Assembly: GCA_949825065.1 (NCBI GenBank)
Contig: OX463838.1
Span: forward strand, 2,086,251 to 2,150,250
Reading direction: 5' to 3'
DNA length: 64,000 bases
Source: Odontocerum albicorne
Taxonomy: Eukaryota; Arthropoda; Insecta; Trichoptera; Odontoceridae
This document shows, piece by piece, positions 1 through 8,973 of the stretch; within the stretch, counting starts at the first letter, position 1; each line of letters opens with the position of its first letter. Below the pieces are notes generated by a model. The model made no database searches, had not been told where the DNA came from, and saw nothing but the letters and a program-made list of their open reading frames with translations. The translations under genes were made by a program, and so were the position numbers.

Positions 1-282
1 TTGATAAAAATAAATTACAAAGTAATTTTATTGCTGGTAAATACGAGTAAGTAACGTTTGAAAAATGTGATATTTCATAGAAGAGAGATAATTATTTTTA
101 AGTCGCTGTTCTTGAAAATGTATGCATTTTTAAAAGGTTATAATAATATTTTATTGAATATGCATGTTATTAGTACGAATTGAAAAAAAGGACAATATTT
201 AAGACGAAATAACTCGCCTTGGATTAATAATGTATATTGAAACGAGTTACTTAAGAAAGTTAGGCAAATATGAAAAGGGAAT

Positions 283-440
283 GATGACCTCAGAGGTTTG
301 GTTGATAAGACGCATGTCTTCCAATCTGGGATTAAACATAAAATTTTCTTTGAGACTAAGATCTGATTTTCAGGCTTGTACAAAACCTTTCTGATTTCTT
401 GGAATATATTGTCACATATCAATAAATCGACCAGATTCTA
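283..440 (+). mobile_element. diverged tRNA-derived SINE copy
   Basis: The head reads like a decayed tRNA (gacctcagaggtttggttga, then taagacgcatgtcttcc). The middle gattttcaggcttg and the tail tttctgatttcttggaa match, in order, the SINE family seen better preserved at 17225 and 48748. Boxes A and B are damaged. The flanks 1-282 and 441-602 are AT-rich with nothing recognised. Confidence 0.55.
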
Positions 441-602
441 ATATTGACTATAACAGAATTATACAATACAATATACAAATTGTATTACATAGCCCAAGAT
501 GATAACGATGGATCAGTAATACTTGAATAAAAGAAGAAAAAGGTTTTAAATATATATTTTTGAATAAAAAATGTACGAACTATTCAAAACTAGTAAAACA
601 AC

Positions 603-1316
603 CTTAGTTATAAATATGTTGTTTATAGTTAAGGCATTAACGTTGTGGAGGTTTAAAGACATAGTAAGTAATTTATTTTTATCAAACACTGTTTATTCCA
701 CTTTTTTGTGACGGCATAACCCTACCGGTTTCAAGGTTTTCCCCTCATCTTCAGGGGAGCGCAAACAAGACTAAATGCTGTTCGAACTGGTACCGATATA
801 CACGCTTCAACGGTTGAGGGCTGAGGGGTGAGGGAGGCATGGGACGATTTCGGCCAAGAGCAGAGAGGTTTTTGGGATATAGCTGTTCAACAGATGTTCG
901 GATCGATATACTGACTTAGAAATTTCTAGGGCCTCTAATCTGTCCAATTTATTTCCGTTACTACTGATATACAAGAATTTGGCATCATCGATAGAAAAAG
1001 TATGGTTTTCACGGTGACAATGATTAGCCATTTCAGAATAAATTAGAGGATTTTTTAAGGCGAATTTGTGTTCACGAAATCTCTTTTCAAAAGATCTTCC
1101 TGTCTTTTCTATATAGAAATTATCACAGTCAACACATAAAAGTTTATACACACCACTGTTGCCAAGTATTCCATTTTTGCCTTTCCCATAAAATAAGAGT
1201 TTTCGGAGATTAAAATTAGTGTAAAAAGCTGGCTTTATGTGATTTAGAGTTATACCGTCACAAAAAAATGGAATAAACAGTGTTCGATAAAAATAAATTA
1301 TTTACTTAGTTATAAA
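603..1316 (-). mobile_element. Penelope-like element, family 1, copy 1, with inverted ends and 12-bp TSD
   Basis: The direct repeat CTTAGTTATAAA at 603-614 and 1305-1316 brackets the insertion. The left end has the family terminus (gtttatagttaaggcattaa, then ttgtggaggttt). An inverted repeat of about 60 bp joins 664-727 to 1248-1304. Between the arms lies a reverse-strand GIY-YIG frame. No reverse transcriptase is present, so this is a truncated, non-autonomous copy. The same ends recur at 7885, 13041, 26284, 28840 and 51490. Confidence 0.8.
807..1256 (-). pseudogene. C-terminal GIY-YIG endonuclease region of a Penelope-like polyprotein
   Basis: Reading from about 1256 down to the stop at 807, the frame is open. 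It contains GVYKLLCVDCDNFYIEKTG, the GIY-YIG start with spaced cysteines, then GRSFEKRFREHK with the conserved arginine and histidine region, then a short tail ending in PSALNR. In PLEs this domain follows the reverse transcriptase and nicks target DNA. Here the reverse transcriptase is absent. The YIG motif reads YIE, so catalytic competence is doubtful. The first in-frame methionine (codon at 1149-1151) lies inside the domain and is not a real start. The assignment to the PLE GIY-YIG class is secure by motif; function is inferred from the family. Confidence 0.75.
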
Positions 1317-1646
1317 CTCGAAGTAAACATTTTTTTTTCGAAGTAAACATAAAACTATAGGCAATCGAGTAAAAAAACGTCGTAAATAGCTGCAAAGCCT
1401 ATAAATAGTAAACCTTTAATGAGAACACGACAAAAAAGTGTGAAGTCGTAATTTTTTCGTGTCAAGGCGGAGTGTTAAACTGATAATTCAGTGGGTAAAA
1501 AGCGACGTAAAATCGATGTCAGAAGCTATAAAATGTCATGAATTTACTGAAACACTGCTGAGTAGAATTACTTTACAAAAAGTTTACGCTCCCCGATATA
1601 ACCTTTTTATACCTGCTAAATATTCATATATTCTTCCACTTGAAAA

Positions 1647-2310
1647 GTCATCGTCATCATGTAACCTCAACGAGTGAAGGAATTCAAAAAGTCATCGTAA
1701 TCGTGTAACCTCAACGAGTGAAGGAATTCAAAAAGTCATCGTCATCGTGTAACCTCAACGAGTGAAGGAATTCAAAAAGTCATCGTCATCGTGTAACCTC
1801 AACGAGTGAAGGAATTCAAAAAGTCATCGTCATCGTGTAACTTCAACGAGTGAAGGAATTCAAAAAGTCATCGTCATCGTGTAACTTCAACGAGTGAAGG
1901 AATTCAAAAAGTCATCGTCATCGTGTAACCTCAACGAGTGAAGGAATTCAAAAAGTCATCGTCATCGTGTAACCTCAACGAGTGAAGGAATTCAAAAAGT
2001 CATCGTCATCGTGTAACCTCAACGAGTGAAGGAATTCAAAAAGTCATCGTCATCGTGTAACCTCAACGAGTGAAGGAATTCAAAAAGTCATCGTCATCGT
2101 GTAACCTCAACGAGTGAAGGAATTCAAAAAGTCATCGTCATCGTGTAACCTCAACGAGTGAAGGAATTCAAAAAGTCATCGTCATCGTGTAACCTCAACG
2201 AGTGAAGGAATTCAAAAAGTCATCGTCATCGTGTAACCTCAACGAGTGAAGGAATTCAAAAAGTCATCGTCATCGTGTAACCTCAACGAGTGAAGGAATT
2301 CAAAAAGTAT
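1647..2310. repeat. tandem array, 44-bp unit, about 15 copies
   Basis: The unit contains gtcatcgtcatcgtgtaacc and gagtgaaggaattc, so each copy carries an EcoRI-type GAATTC. Spacing is exactly 44 bp between successive starts (1647, 1691 and so on). Variation is only one or two substitutions per unit, indicating recent homogenisation. The 300 bases before it (1317-1646) hold no recognised feature. Confidence 0.95.
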
Positions 2311-2409
2311 TCGAGTAAATAAAACCACGGGGAAATTACCGATGTTCGTCAAATTTCAACTCGATCACGGGGATTTATTAATTCGTACGGTACTCTTCGA
2401 AATCCAGCA

Positions 2410-3219
2410 TACGAGGGTTGCTACTTAAGTCTTGAGACAGACAAGTAAAATCAAATATTTATCATCGAAAATGGCTTTATTGTTTTTCAAAATAATCTCC
2501 ATGAAGATCAATACACTTTTGTATGCGTTTTAACCAATTTTCCCCTCCGAATGAGGTAACTTCAAAACATGCGTTTTGAACGCATCAACCGCTTCTTCAG
2601 GCGTCGAAAAACATTGACCTCGCAATTTATTTTTCATGTTCGGGAATAAAAATAAATCATTGGGTGCCAAATCAGGGCTGTATGGTGGATGACCCATAAA
2701 TTCGATGTTTTGAGTGCTCAAAAAGTCACTTGTTTGAGCCGATGTGTGAGGGCTCGCATTGTCGTGGTGGAGAATGATCCGTCTTCGACGGATTGCAATA
2801 TCAGTTCACGCACAGCATCGATGTTTTCTGGCACAACAACCGATTTTGGACGACCTTCACGAAATTCGTCCTGGAGCGAACTACGACCACGATTGAATTC
2901 GGAAAACCGGCGAAACACAGTGGCCCGGGATGGTGTTTCATCACCAAAAGCCGAAGTGAGTTGATCGGCACACTGTTGTTGAGTTAGTCCACGTCGAAAA
3001 TTATAAAAAATCATCGCACGAAAATTTTTACGATTTAATTACATTTTTGGCCGAGATGAATTTTTCAAGTCACTGTAAACAACACAAATAGCACTCGTAT
3101 GACAAAACTTTCTGAGCACGTATACCATTAATAATGTCAAACTTAACGATGCTGATATCAGATTTGACGTATCTACACTGGTTTTACCATATCTCAAAAC
3201 TTAAGTAGCAGCCGTCGTA
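2410..3219 (-). mobile_element. mariner element (DD34D) with internal deletion
   Basis: Terminal inverted repeats match: ACGAGGGTTGCTACTTAAGT at the left, and CTTAAGTAGCAGCCGTCGTA at the right. TA dinucleotides sit at 2410-2411 and 3218-3219. The transposase lies on the reverse strand. At about 810 bp it is well short of the usual 1.3 kb, and the loss is internal (see the pseudogene entry). It could move only with transposase supplied in trans. Confidence 0.88.
2530..3014 (-). pseudogene. mariner transposase, deleted and frameshifted
   Basis: The N-terminal part is a helix-turn-helix DNA-binding region (MIFYNFRRGLTQQQCADQLT, later ATVFRRFSEFNRG and REGRPKSVV). The frame then changes within the region around 2740-2790 and continues as HDNASPHTSAQTSDFL and GHPPYSPDLAPND. 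The second and third catalytic aspartates are kept with exactly 34 residues between them, which identifies DD34D mariner. The segment with the first aspartate (the GDE motif) is missing, so the enzyme cannot be active. Confidence 0.85.
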
Positions 3220-3452
3220 TAGTCCAATTATATATGTCCTCGTATACAAAATATATGATCTTACGTTCATAAGTACTATTTGATAAACCAAAGTATTAAT
3301 TTGTCAATACTGGCAATATGTTGAATTCAGTGCTCTTCCTTTGTTTTGCAGGCTGTTGCTTTTTAATAGGGTAGGACTTCTGATATTGACATAAAAAATT
3401 CAAGAAAATGTTTAAAAAAACAGCATATTAAACTTTTGACGGAGGTAGTTGT

Positions 3453-4091
3453 TTAACCCTTCCCTTACGGTGATAAAATTGAAACGCGCGCTCCAGTGTT
3501 GGGTAGTGAGTACGCGATCAAAAATTAGCGATTTTAAATCGGAAAAATAAGAACATTCATAGATAATCCCCTTAATTAATTATAATTAATTGAAGTTAAA
3601 AATTATAATAATTGAGATTTATTTGTTGAAAACATTAAAAAACCATCTGGCAACGCTCACGGAACGGGCGTAGATCTAGTCTCGTTGCCAGCCTAGAAGC
3701 TACTGCGGCGCGGCAGGGTTGGTGGCTAACCCGGGCGTGGCTTACACTTGCGAGGTTGAGACAATTGAGCTCCTCGCTATTCAGTGAAGTATGCAAAAGT
3801 GAGATGCGAATATAGTGTCGCGCTTCCCGCATACTCTTCACCTATCATCAAGACCCAAGATCGAGGCACTCACAGCGTTTAAATGCGAATTTGTTTCCGA
3901 TATTCAGAAAATACTTACGATGTAGTCGATAAATTCTGATTATTATTAATATTATTTTTTAAATCAATGCGTAAATATATTATGGAGGAATACCTAAAAT
4001 CTTAACCTTGTATTTATAATATTTATAGAGATATTGATGGTTATTAGAAGCAACGTGTAGAAGATACCCAAAACAGAGAAGGAAAGATTAA
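3453..4091. mobile_element. TTAA-flanked MITE family A, copy 1 (piggyBac-like)
   Basis: TTAA at 3453-3456 and 4088-4091 flank a 631-bp element with imperfect terminal repeats (CCCTTCCCTTACGG at the left; the complement of the right end begins TCTTTCCTTC). It is about 90% or more identical by eye to 6371-7006 and related to 14653, 57290 and 59433. A GC-richer core occurs at about 3640-3790. There is no transposase. TTAA targets are typical of piggyBac and Kolobok; the superfamily is inferred. Confidence 0.75.
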
Positions 4092-4770
4092 GCTAGATAA
4101 TTTTTTCTTATTAAACAATAAAATACTTTCTTATTCCACTTATTATATGAATTCCCGCTTCACGTGTTTCTACCTTCTATCTCGAAGTTCCTTAACCGCT
4201 TGACCTTCGGCAGAGTCTCTACCTCTACCGTAACGTCAACACATGGTTCCGTCTCAAATGATTTTTAAAATTTCCATAAATAATTGAAACTTCTCGTAAT
4301 GGACTTGAAGTAAAACGGTTTTTAAGTATTGTAAATGTGTGTATTTAGAAAAAAAGTTTAAAGTCTTGAAAGATTTATATTACGAGTACATATGCTAAGC
4401 GTAGAATCTTGAAGTAAACTTGTAAGATAACAATAAAACGGTAGGTTTTATGAAAGTTTTAAACAACCGCAATTCATATCGTGTAGAAACAACCACCTGA
4501 GAATTTGTTCTGTTCTATATTTAAAATACAGTACCGAGTGACATGTTTGATACAAACCTAACGCGTGCCTTAAGGGATGAAAACGGGAGAATACTTTTCA
4601 TTAGATCAGCGTTTCTCTATTGGGGTTCCGTGGAACAGTGGGACTCCGTGTAGTAAAATTAAATGCGAAAAATTATTGAAAAAAGTTTTACACATTAAAA
4701 GATAAAATACTGTAGGAATTTCTGTCAAGGTACATAACAGTATTTTATTGTCACCTTTAATGTATGGGAG
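4092..4770. other. AT-rich interval, nothing recognised
   Basis: No open frame, repeat family shared with the rest of the window, or structured element was recognised between the MITE and the LINE fragment. Confidence 0.5.
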
Positions 4771-4778
4771 TAAAGTCT

Positions 4779-5620
4779 TTTAAAGATCCTACTATTTGCA
4801 GACGATATCGTATTAATAAGTGAAAACCATGAAGACCTGCAAAATAGTCTGGAAAGGTGGAGAAGAATCTTGAAGGACAATGGATTGAGACTGAGGAGAA
4901 AGAAAACAGAGTATCTGTACCTACCATTCGAAAACACAAATGATGTCACTCCCGTAAAGCAAATGGATGGAGAAACATTACCAAATTGTGACTCCTTTAA
5001 GTATCTTGGGTCACTCATTAATAGCGATGGAGGATGTGCAGCAGATGTAACACATAGAATTAGTGTGGGATGGATGAAGTGTAGATCAATGACGGGAGTT
5101 CTATGTGATCCGAAAATGCCAGTAAAGTTAAAAGGAAATGTATACCAAACGATTGTCAGACCCGCACTCTTCTATGGCTCCGAATGCTGGACGATGTATA
5201 ACTCTTACTCTAGGTAACTAGAAACTGCTGAAATGCGTATGCTAAGATGGTCAGCTGGTGTGTCCCTAAGAGACAAAATAAAAAGCTCACGCATTCGTGG
5301 AAGCCTAGGTGTTACAGACATCAACAGTTAGATGGAGGAGAGGCGATTGACATGGTATGGGCACGTTGGACGCAGAGCACCCGATCACATTGTGAACCAG
5401 TCAATCTCCATGGATCTTCCTCGAATAACAGCCAGAGGAAGACCAAAGAATTCATGGTTGATGCAAAAAGATAACCTGATGCAGAGGTACGGCCTAGGGG
5501 ACGTAGTCCGGGACAGAAGAGCATACAACCTGAGGACGAGGAGAGCTGACCCCAACAGTCTTCGTAGACAGTGAGTTGGGATGGAGTCAGGGAGAAGATG
5601 TATGCAAGTAACATATTTCA
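4779..5620 (+). pseudogene. 5'-truncated LINE reverse transcriptase (family 1) with two nonsense codons
   Basis: The frame starts inside the reverse transcriptase at ILLFADDIVLISEN, the catalytic A/YADD box. It continues through FKYLGSLINSDGG, RPALFYGSECW and the C-terminal tail WYGHVGRRAPDHIVN. In-frame stops occur at 5215-5217 (TAA) and about 5328 (TAG). The catalytic palm before FADD and any endonuclease are missing, as after incomplete target-primed reverse transcription. Related 3' fragments lie at 24955, 50700 and 54755, and an inverted piece lies immediately downstream. Confidence 0.85.
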
Positions 5621-5639
5621 CTTTTACATTCTATGTGAT

Positions 5640-5836
5640 ATTTTCGGATCACATAGAACTCCCGTCATTGATCTAAACTTCATCCATCCCACACTAATTC
5701 TATGTGTTACATCTGCTGCACATCCTCCATCGTTATTGATGAGTGACCCAAGATACTTAAAGGAGTCACAATTTGGTAATGTTTCTCCATCCATTTGCAT
5801 TACGGGAGTGACAGCATTTGTGTTCTCGAAAGGTAG
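5640..5836 (-). repeat. inverted duplicate of the LINE segment at about 4919-5118
   Basis: The complement of this stretch repeats the upstream LINE over about 195 bp with few differences, including the GSLINSDGG-coding region. A short perfect hairpin (ttctatgtgat / atcacatagaa) marks the junction at about 5630-5660. It may be a second insertion or an inversion during reverse transcription. Confidence 0.85.
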
Positions 5837-5859
5837 GCCGGTTACCGCCGGGTACGTAC

Positions 5860-6087
5860 AGTACTCGACGGTAAGTAATACACATCGGGCTTAAGAAAGA
5901 GACTATTGTCCATAATCAGCCAACTTCGGCATCGTAGAGCGTCGTCTCTGTCATTCATACACGTGGCCCGTCGTGATTTGTCAGTCAATCGTGCGACAGA
6001 GACGACGCTCTACAAAGTCGAAGTTAGCCGATTATGGCCGACAGTCTCTTTCTTAAGCCCGATGTGTATTACTTACCGTCGGGTACT
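5860..6087. mobile_element. foldback MITE, copy 1
   Basis: A palindromic element of 228 bp. Outer ends are AGTACTCGACGGTAAGTAAT and its near complement. Arms of roughly 85 bp pair around a central loop of about 45 bp. The second copy at 47177-47405 carries the same loop in the opposite orientation. A stray matching end (ttaccgccgggtac) lies just left at 5842-5855. There is no coding sequence. Confidence 0.88.
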
Positions 6088-6370
6088 GTACGAGTATACA
6101 AGGCGGGTGCATGTATTTATGGGATATGAAAGAGGACAACAACAGTTGTCTTCAATCTGAAAAATGTCATTTCAATTTGAGGGTATTTGACATTGAACGA
6201 TGAAAAGTTTCCACCTGCGGCTCATTTGTTTTTTTTATGCGTTATGCCATAAATATTTCAGAGACAGTTATGATCCACATAGTATAAAAGAGTTCTGTGG
6301 CTAAATTTGATTGGGAAACGTTGTATCAGATAATGTGTAGCTTGAATGTTCTAAATGCTTAACGGTTTAC

Positions 6371-7006
6371 TTAACCCTACCCTTACGGTGATAAAATTGA
6401 AACGCGCGCTCCGGTGTTGGGTAGTGAGTACGCGATAAAAAATTAGCGATTTTAAATCGGAAAAATAAGAACATTCATAGATAATCCCCTTAACTAATTA
6501 TAATTGAAGGTAAAAATTATAATAATTGAGATTTATTTGCTGAAAACATTAAAAAAACCATTTGGCAATGCTCACGGAACGGGCGTAGATCTAGTCTCGT
6601 TGCCAGCCCAACAGCTACTGCGGCGCGGCAGGGTTGGTGGCTAGCCCGGGCGTGGCTTACACTTGCGAGGTTGAGACAATTGAGCTCCTCGCTATTCAGT
6701 GAAATATGCAAAAGTAAGATGCGAATATAGTGTCGCGCTTCCCGCATACTCTTCACCTATCGTCAAGACCCAAGATCGAGGCACTCACAGCGTTTAAATG
6801 CGAATTTGTTTCCAATATTCAGAAAATACTTACGATGTAGTCGATAAATTCTGATTATTATTAATATTATTTTTTAAATCAATGCGTAAATATATTATGG
6901 AGGAATACCTAAAATCTTAACCTTGTATTTATTATATTTATAGAGATATTTATGGTTATTAGAAGCAACGTGTAGAAGATACCCAACACAGGGAAGGAAA
7001 GGTTAA
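6371..7006. mobile_element. TTAA-flanked MITE family A, copy 2
   Basis: TTAA at 6371-6374 and 7003-7006 enclose 628 bp, nearly identical to copy 1 at 3453. Terminal repeats are CCCTACCCTTACGGTG at the left and, complemented from the right, CCTTTCCTTCCCTGTG. The left flank ggtttactTAA recurs at about 7048-7058 beside the same downstream sequence, preserving a copy of the unoccupied site. Confidence 0.8.
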
Positions 7007-7095
7007 TGTGAACCATATGATGAAAATTTTCGAACACGGTTTACTTAATGTGAACCATATGATGAAAATTTTCGAACACAACCATATGATGAAAT
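7003..7095 (+). repeat. short direct repeat next to MITE copy 2
   Basis: The motif tgtgaaccatatgatgaaaa occurs twice and a third partial copy follows (accatatgatgaaattt). The spacing is about 50 bp. Confidence 0.75.
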
Positions 7096-7294
7096 TTTTT
7101 ACTTTATGGAAATCTTAATTAGAATATTTAATAATAAATACGTTTGGTGTTTCAAATGAATGAATAAATATCAACCAAAGACATTTTCAAAACCCTCATC
7201 TAGAAAACTTGTTGATTAGAGAAATGGTCAAGATTAAAATAAAAAAATCAAGTGAAAAGGTTCCGAGTTATTTCTGTTGAATGACTTTATAACA

Positions 7295-7415
7295 ACTGTC
7301 GACGAACTCTATAACTTATATGGTAAGGACGTTTGACTTCCACCAGGGAGTTTCGGGTTCAATTCACAATGGTATCAGAATAAAAAAAAAAGACCCCAGT
7401 CCGGTTTAAGCGATC
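7295..7415 (+). mobile_element. diverged tRNA-derived SINE fragment
   Basis: It contains ggtaaggacg, a box-B-like gggttcaattcac and then ccccagtccggttt, matching the order of SINE landmarks in better copies. The 3' tail is missing. Confidence 0.5.
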
Positions 7416-7884
7416 GTTGGTAACAATATTTGCACACATTATACATGCGCGAGTATTCTTGCCTGTCCACGTGTGGTAGTATGTCAAAGAGGTACTATGG
7501 CGAAATGTGAATTTTGTGCATAATGCAAATTTTTTTTGACCCGAATGCTCGATTATTGAGGTTAAGGCAAAATTTATATTAGCCACGCTCTTCAACATGT
7601 CCGTATCACCAATTCAGGTATGTTGAGGGACAACATACAAATAAATAAGAACAAACCACAACCGTGAAAAAAAAACATTTTTTTTATTGCGACTAAAGTA
7701 AAATAAATGTTTTTAATAATTTATTTTCTTTCACATGACAACAAAATAAATGATAATAATAAAGCAACAGTTTCAAGACATATACTTCAATAATTATATA
7801 ACAAAACATAGTCTACTTATTCCATCATTCTTGATTTCTCCATACAAATACCGTACGACCTGCTGACTGACTAAACAGGAATTG

Positions 7885-8450
7885 TAATTTATTTTTATCA
7901 AACACTGTTTATTCCACTTTTTTGTAACGGTATAACCCTACCGGTTTCAAGGCTTTCACCTCATCTTCAGGGGAGCACAAACAATACTATATTATGTTCG
8001 AACTGGTACCGATATACACGCTTTAACGGTTGGGGGCTGAGGGGTGAGGGAGGCATGGGGCGATTTCGGCCAAGAGCGGAAAGATTTTTGGGATATAACT
8101 GTTCAACAGATGTTCGGATCGATGTACTGACTTAGAAATTTCTAGAGCCTCTAATCTGTTGAATTTATTCCCGTTACTACTGATATGTAAGAATTTGGCA
8201 TCATCGATAGAAAAAGTAAGGTTTTCACGGTGACAATGATTAGCCATTTCAGAATAAATTAGAGGATTTATTAAGGCGGATTTGTGTTCACGAAATCTCT
8301 TTTCAAAAGATCTTCCTGTCTATCCTATATAGAAATTATCACAGTCAGCACATACAAGTTTATACAGACCACTGTTGCTAAGTATTCCATTTTAAACCTC
8401 CACAACTTAATGCCTTAAATATAAACAACTAATAAACAGGACTTCCTGTT
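7885..8450 (-). mobile_element. Penelope-like element, family 1, copy 2
   Basis: The left arm (tatcaaacactgtttattcc) and the right terminus (taaacctccacaac, then taaatataaacaac) are the inverse of copy 1's outer ends. Imperfect direct repeats (ctaaacagga / ctaataaacagga) at the two sides suggest a target duplication with a small indel. The interior is a reverse-strand GIY-YIG fragment. Confidence 0.75.
8023..8385 (-). pseudogene. GIY-YIG endonuclease fragment of PLE copy 2, with a stop in the active-site motif
   Basis: The complement reads NSGLYKLVCADCDNFYIG, then a TAG stop (8320-8322), then TGRSFEKRFREHK and the tail ending PSAPNR. The YIG is intact here, unlike copy 1, but the stop follows directly. 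It is clearly a dead copy. Confidence 0.75.
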
Positions 8451-8973
8451 TCAAGTCAACCAGCTAACCACATGTGTCAATTAAACACAAAAAAATGAGA
8501 TTTACACATTTCAGTTCAATATTGTAAAAAAAATATTGTTAGTTTGATCGATTCTTTTGACCTATTGTACTCTCGTTAGCATACTATTTCAAAGTTCTGC
8601 AATATACTATAATATACGTAATAGTATTACACTTGTCAATTTTATTAAAATCCCTCTTTGGGTATCGTTTCATCCAGCTTTTTTGTCAAACACACTGTAG
8701 AAGGTCTCTTTTTGTGAATCCATGGTGAAGGGTAAAGGCATTCTCCAAATGGTCCCCCCCCTCACTAGAGTCAGAACGCAGGATTAGGTAAACACTTTTT
8801 CATCCCCAAGTTTTTGATCGCTCCCTCACGCCTCTGCCCCACGATACTTTTTATATGTCTCCAAAAATAGATTAATGGAAAATTTCTTGTATAAGACATA
8901 TTAATTTTCAGTCCGTATTCACTTGATTTCATATGTGCTTGTAAAAAAAGTTGTGCAAAGAATACAAAAAAAT
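8451..8973. other. interval without recognised genes
   Basis: AT-rich sequence with a run of C at about 8752-8761. No element ends or coding homology were recognised. Confidence 0.4.
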
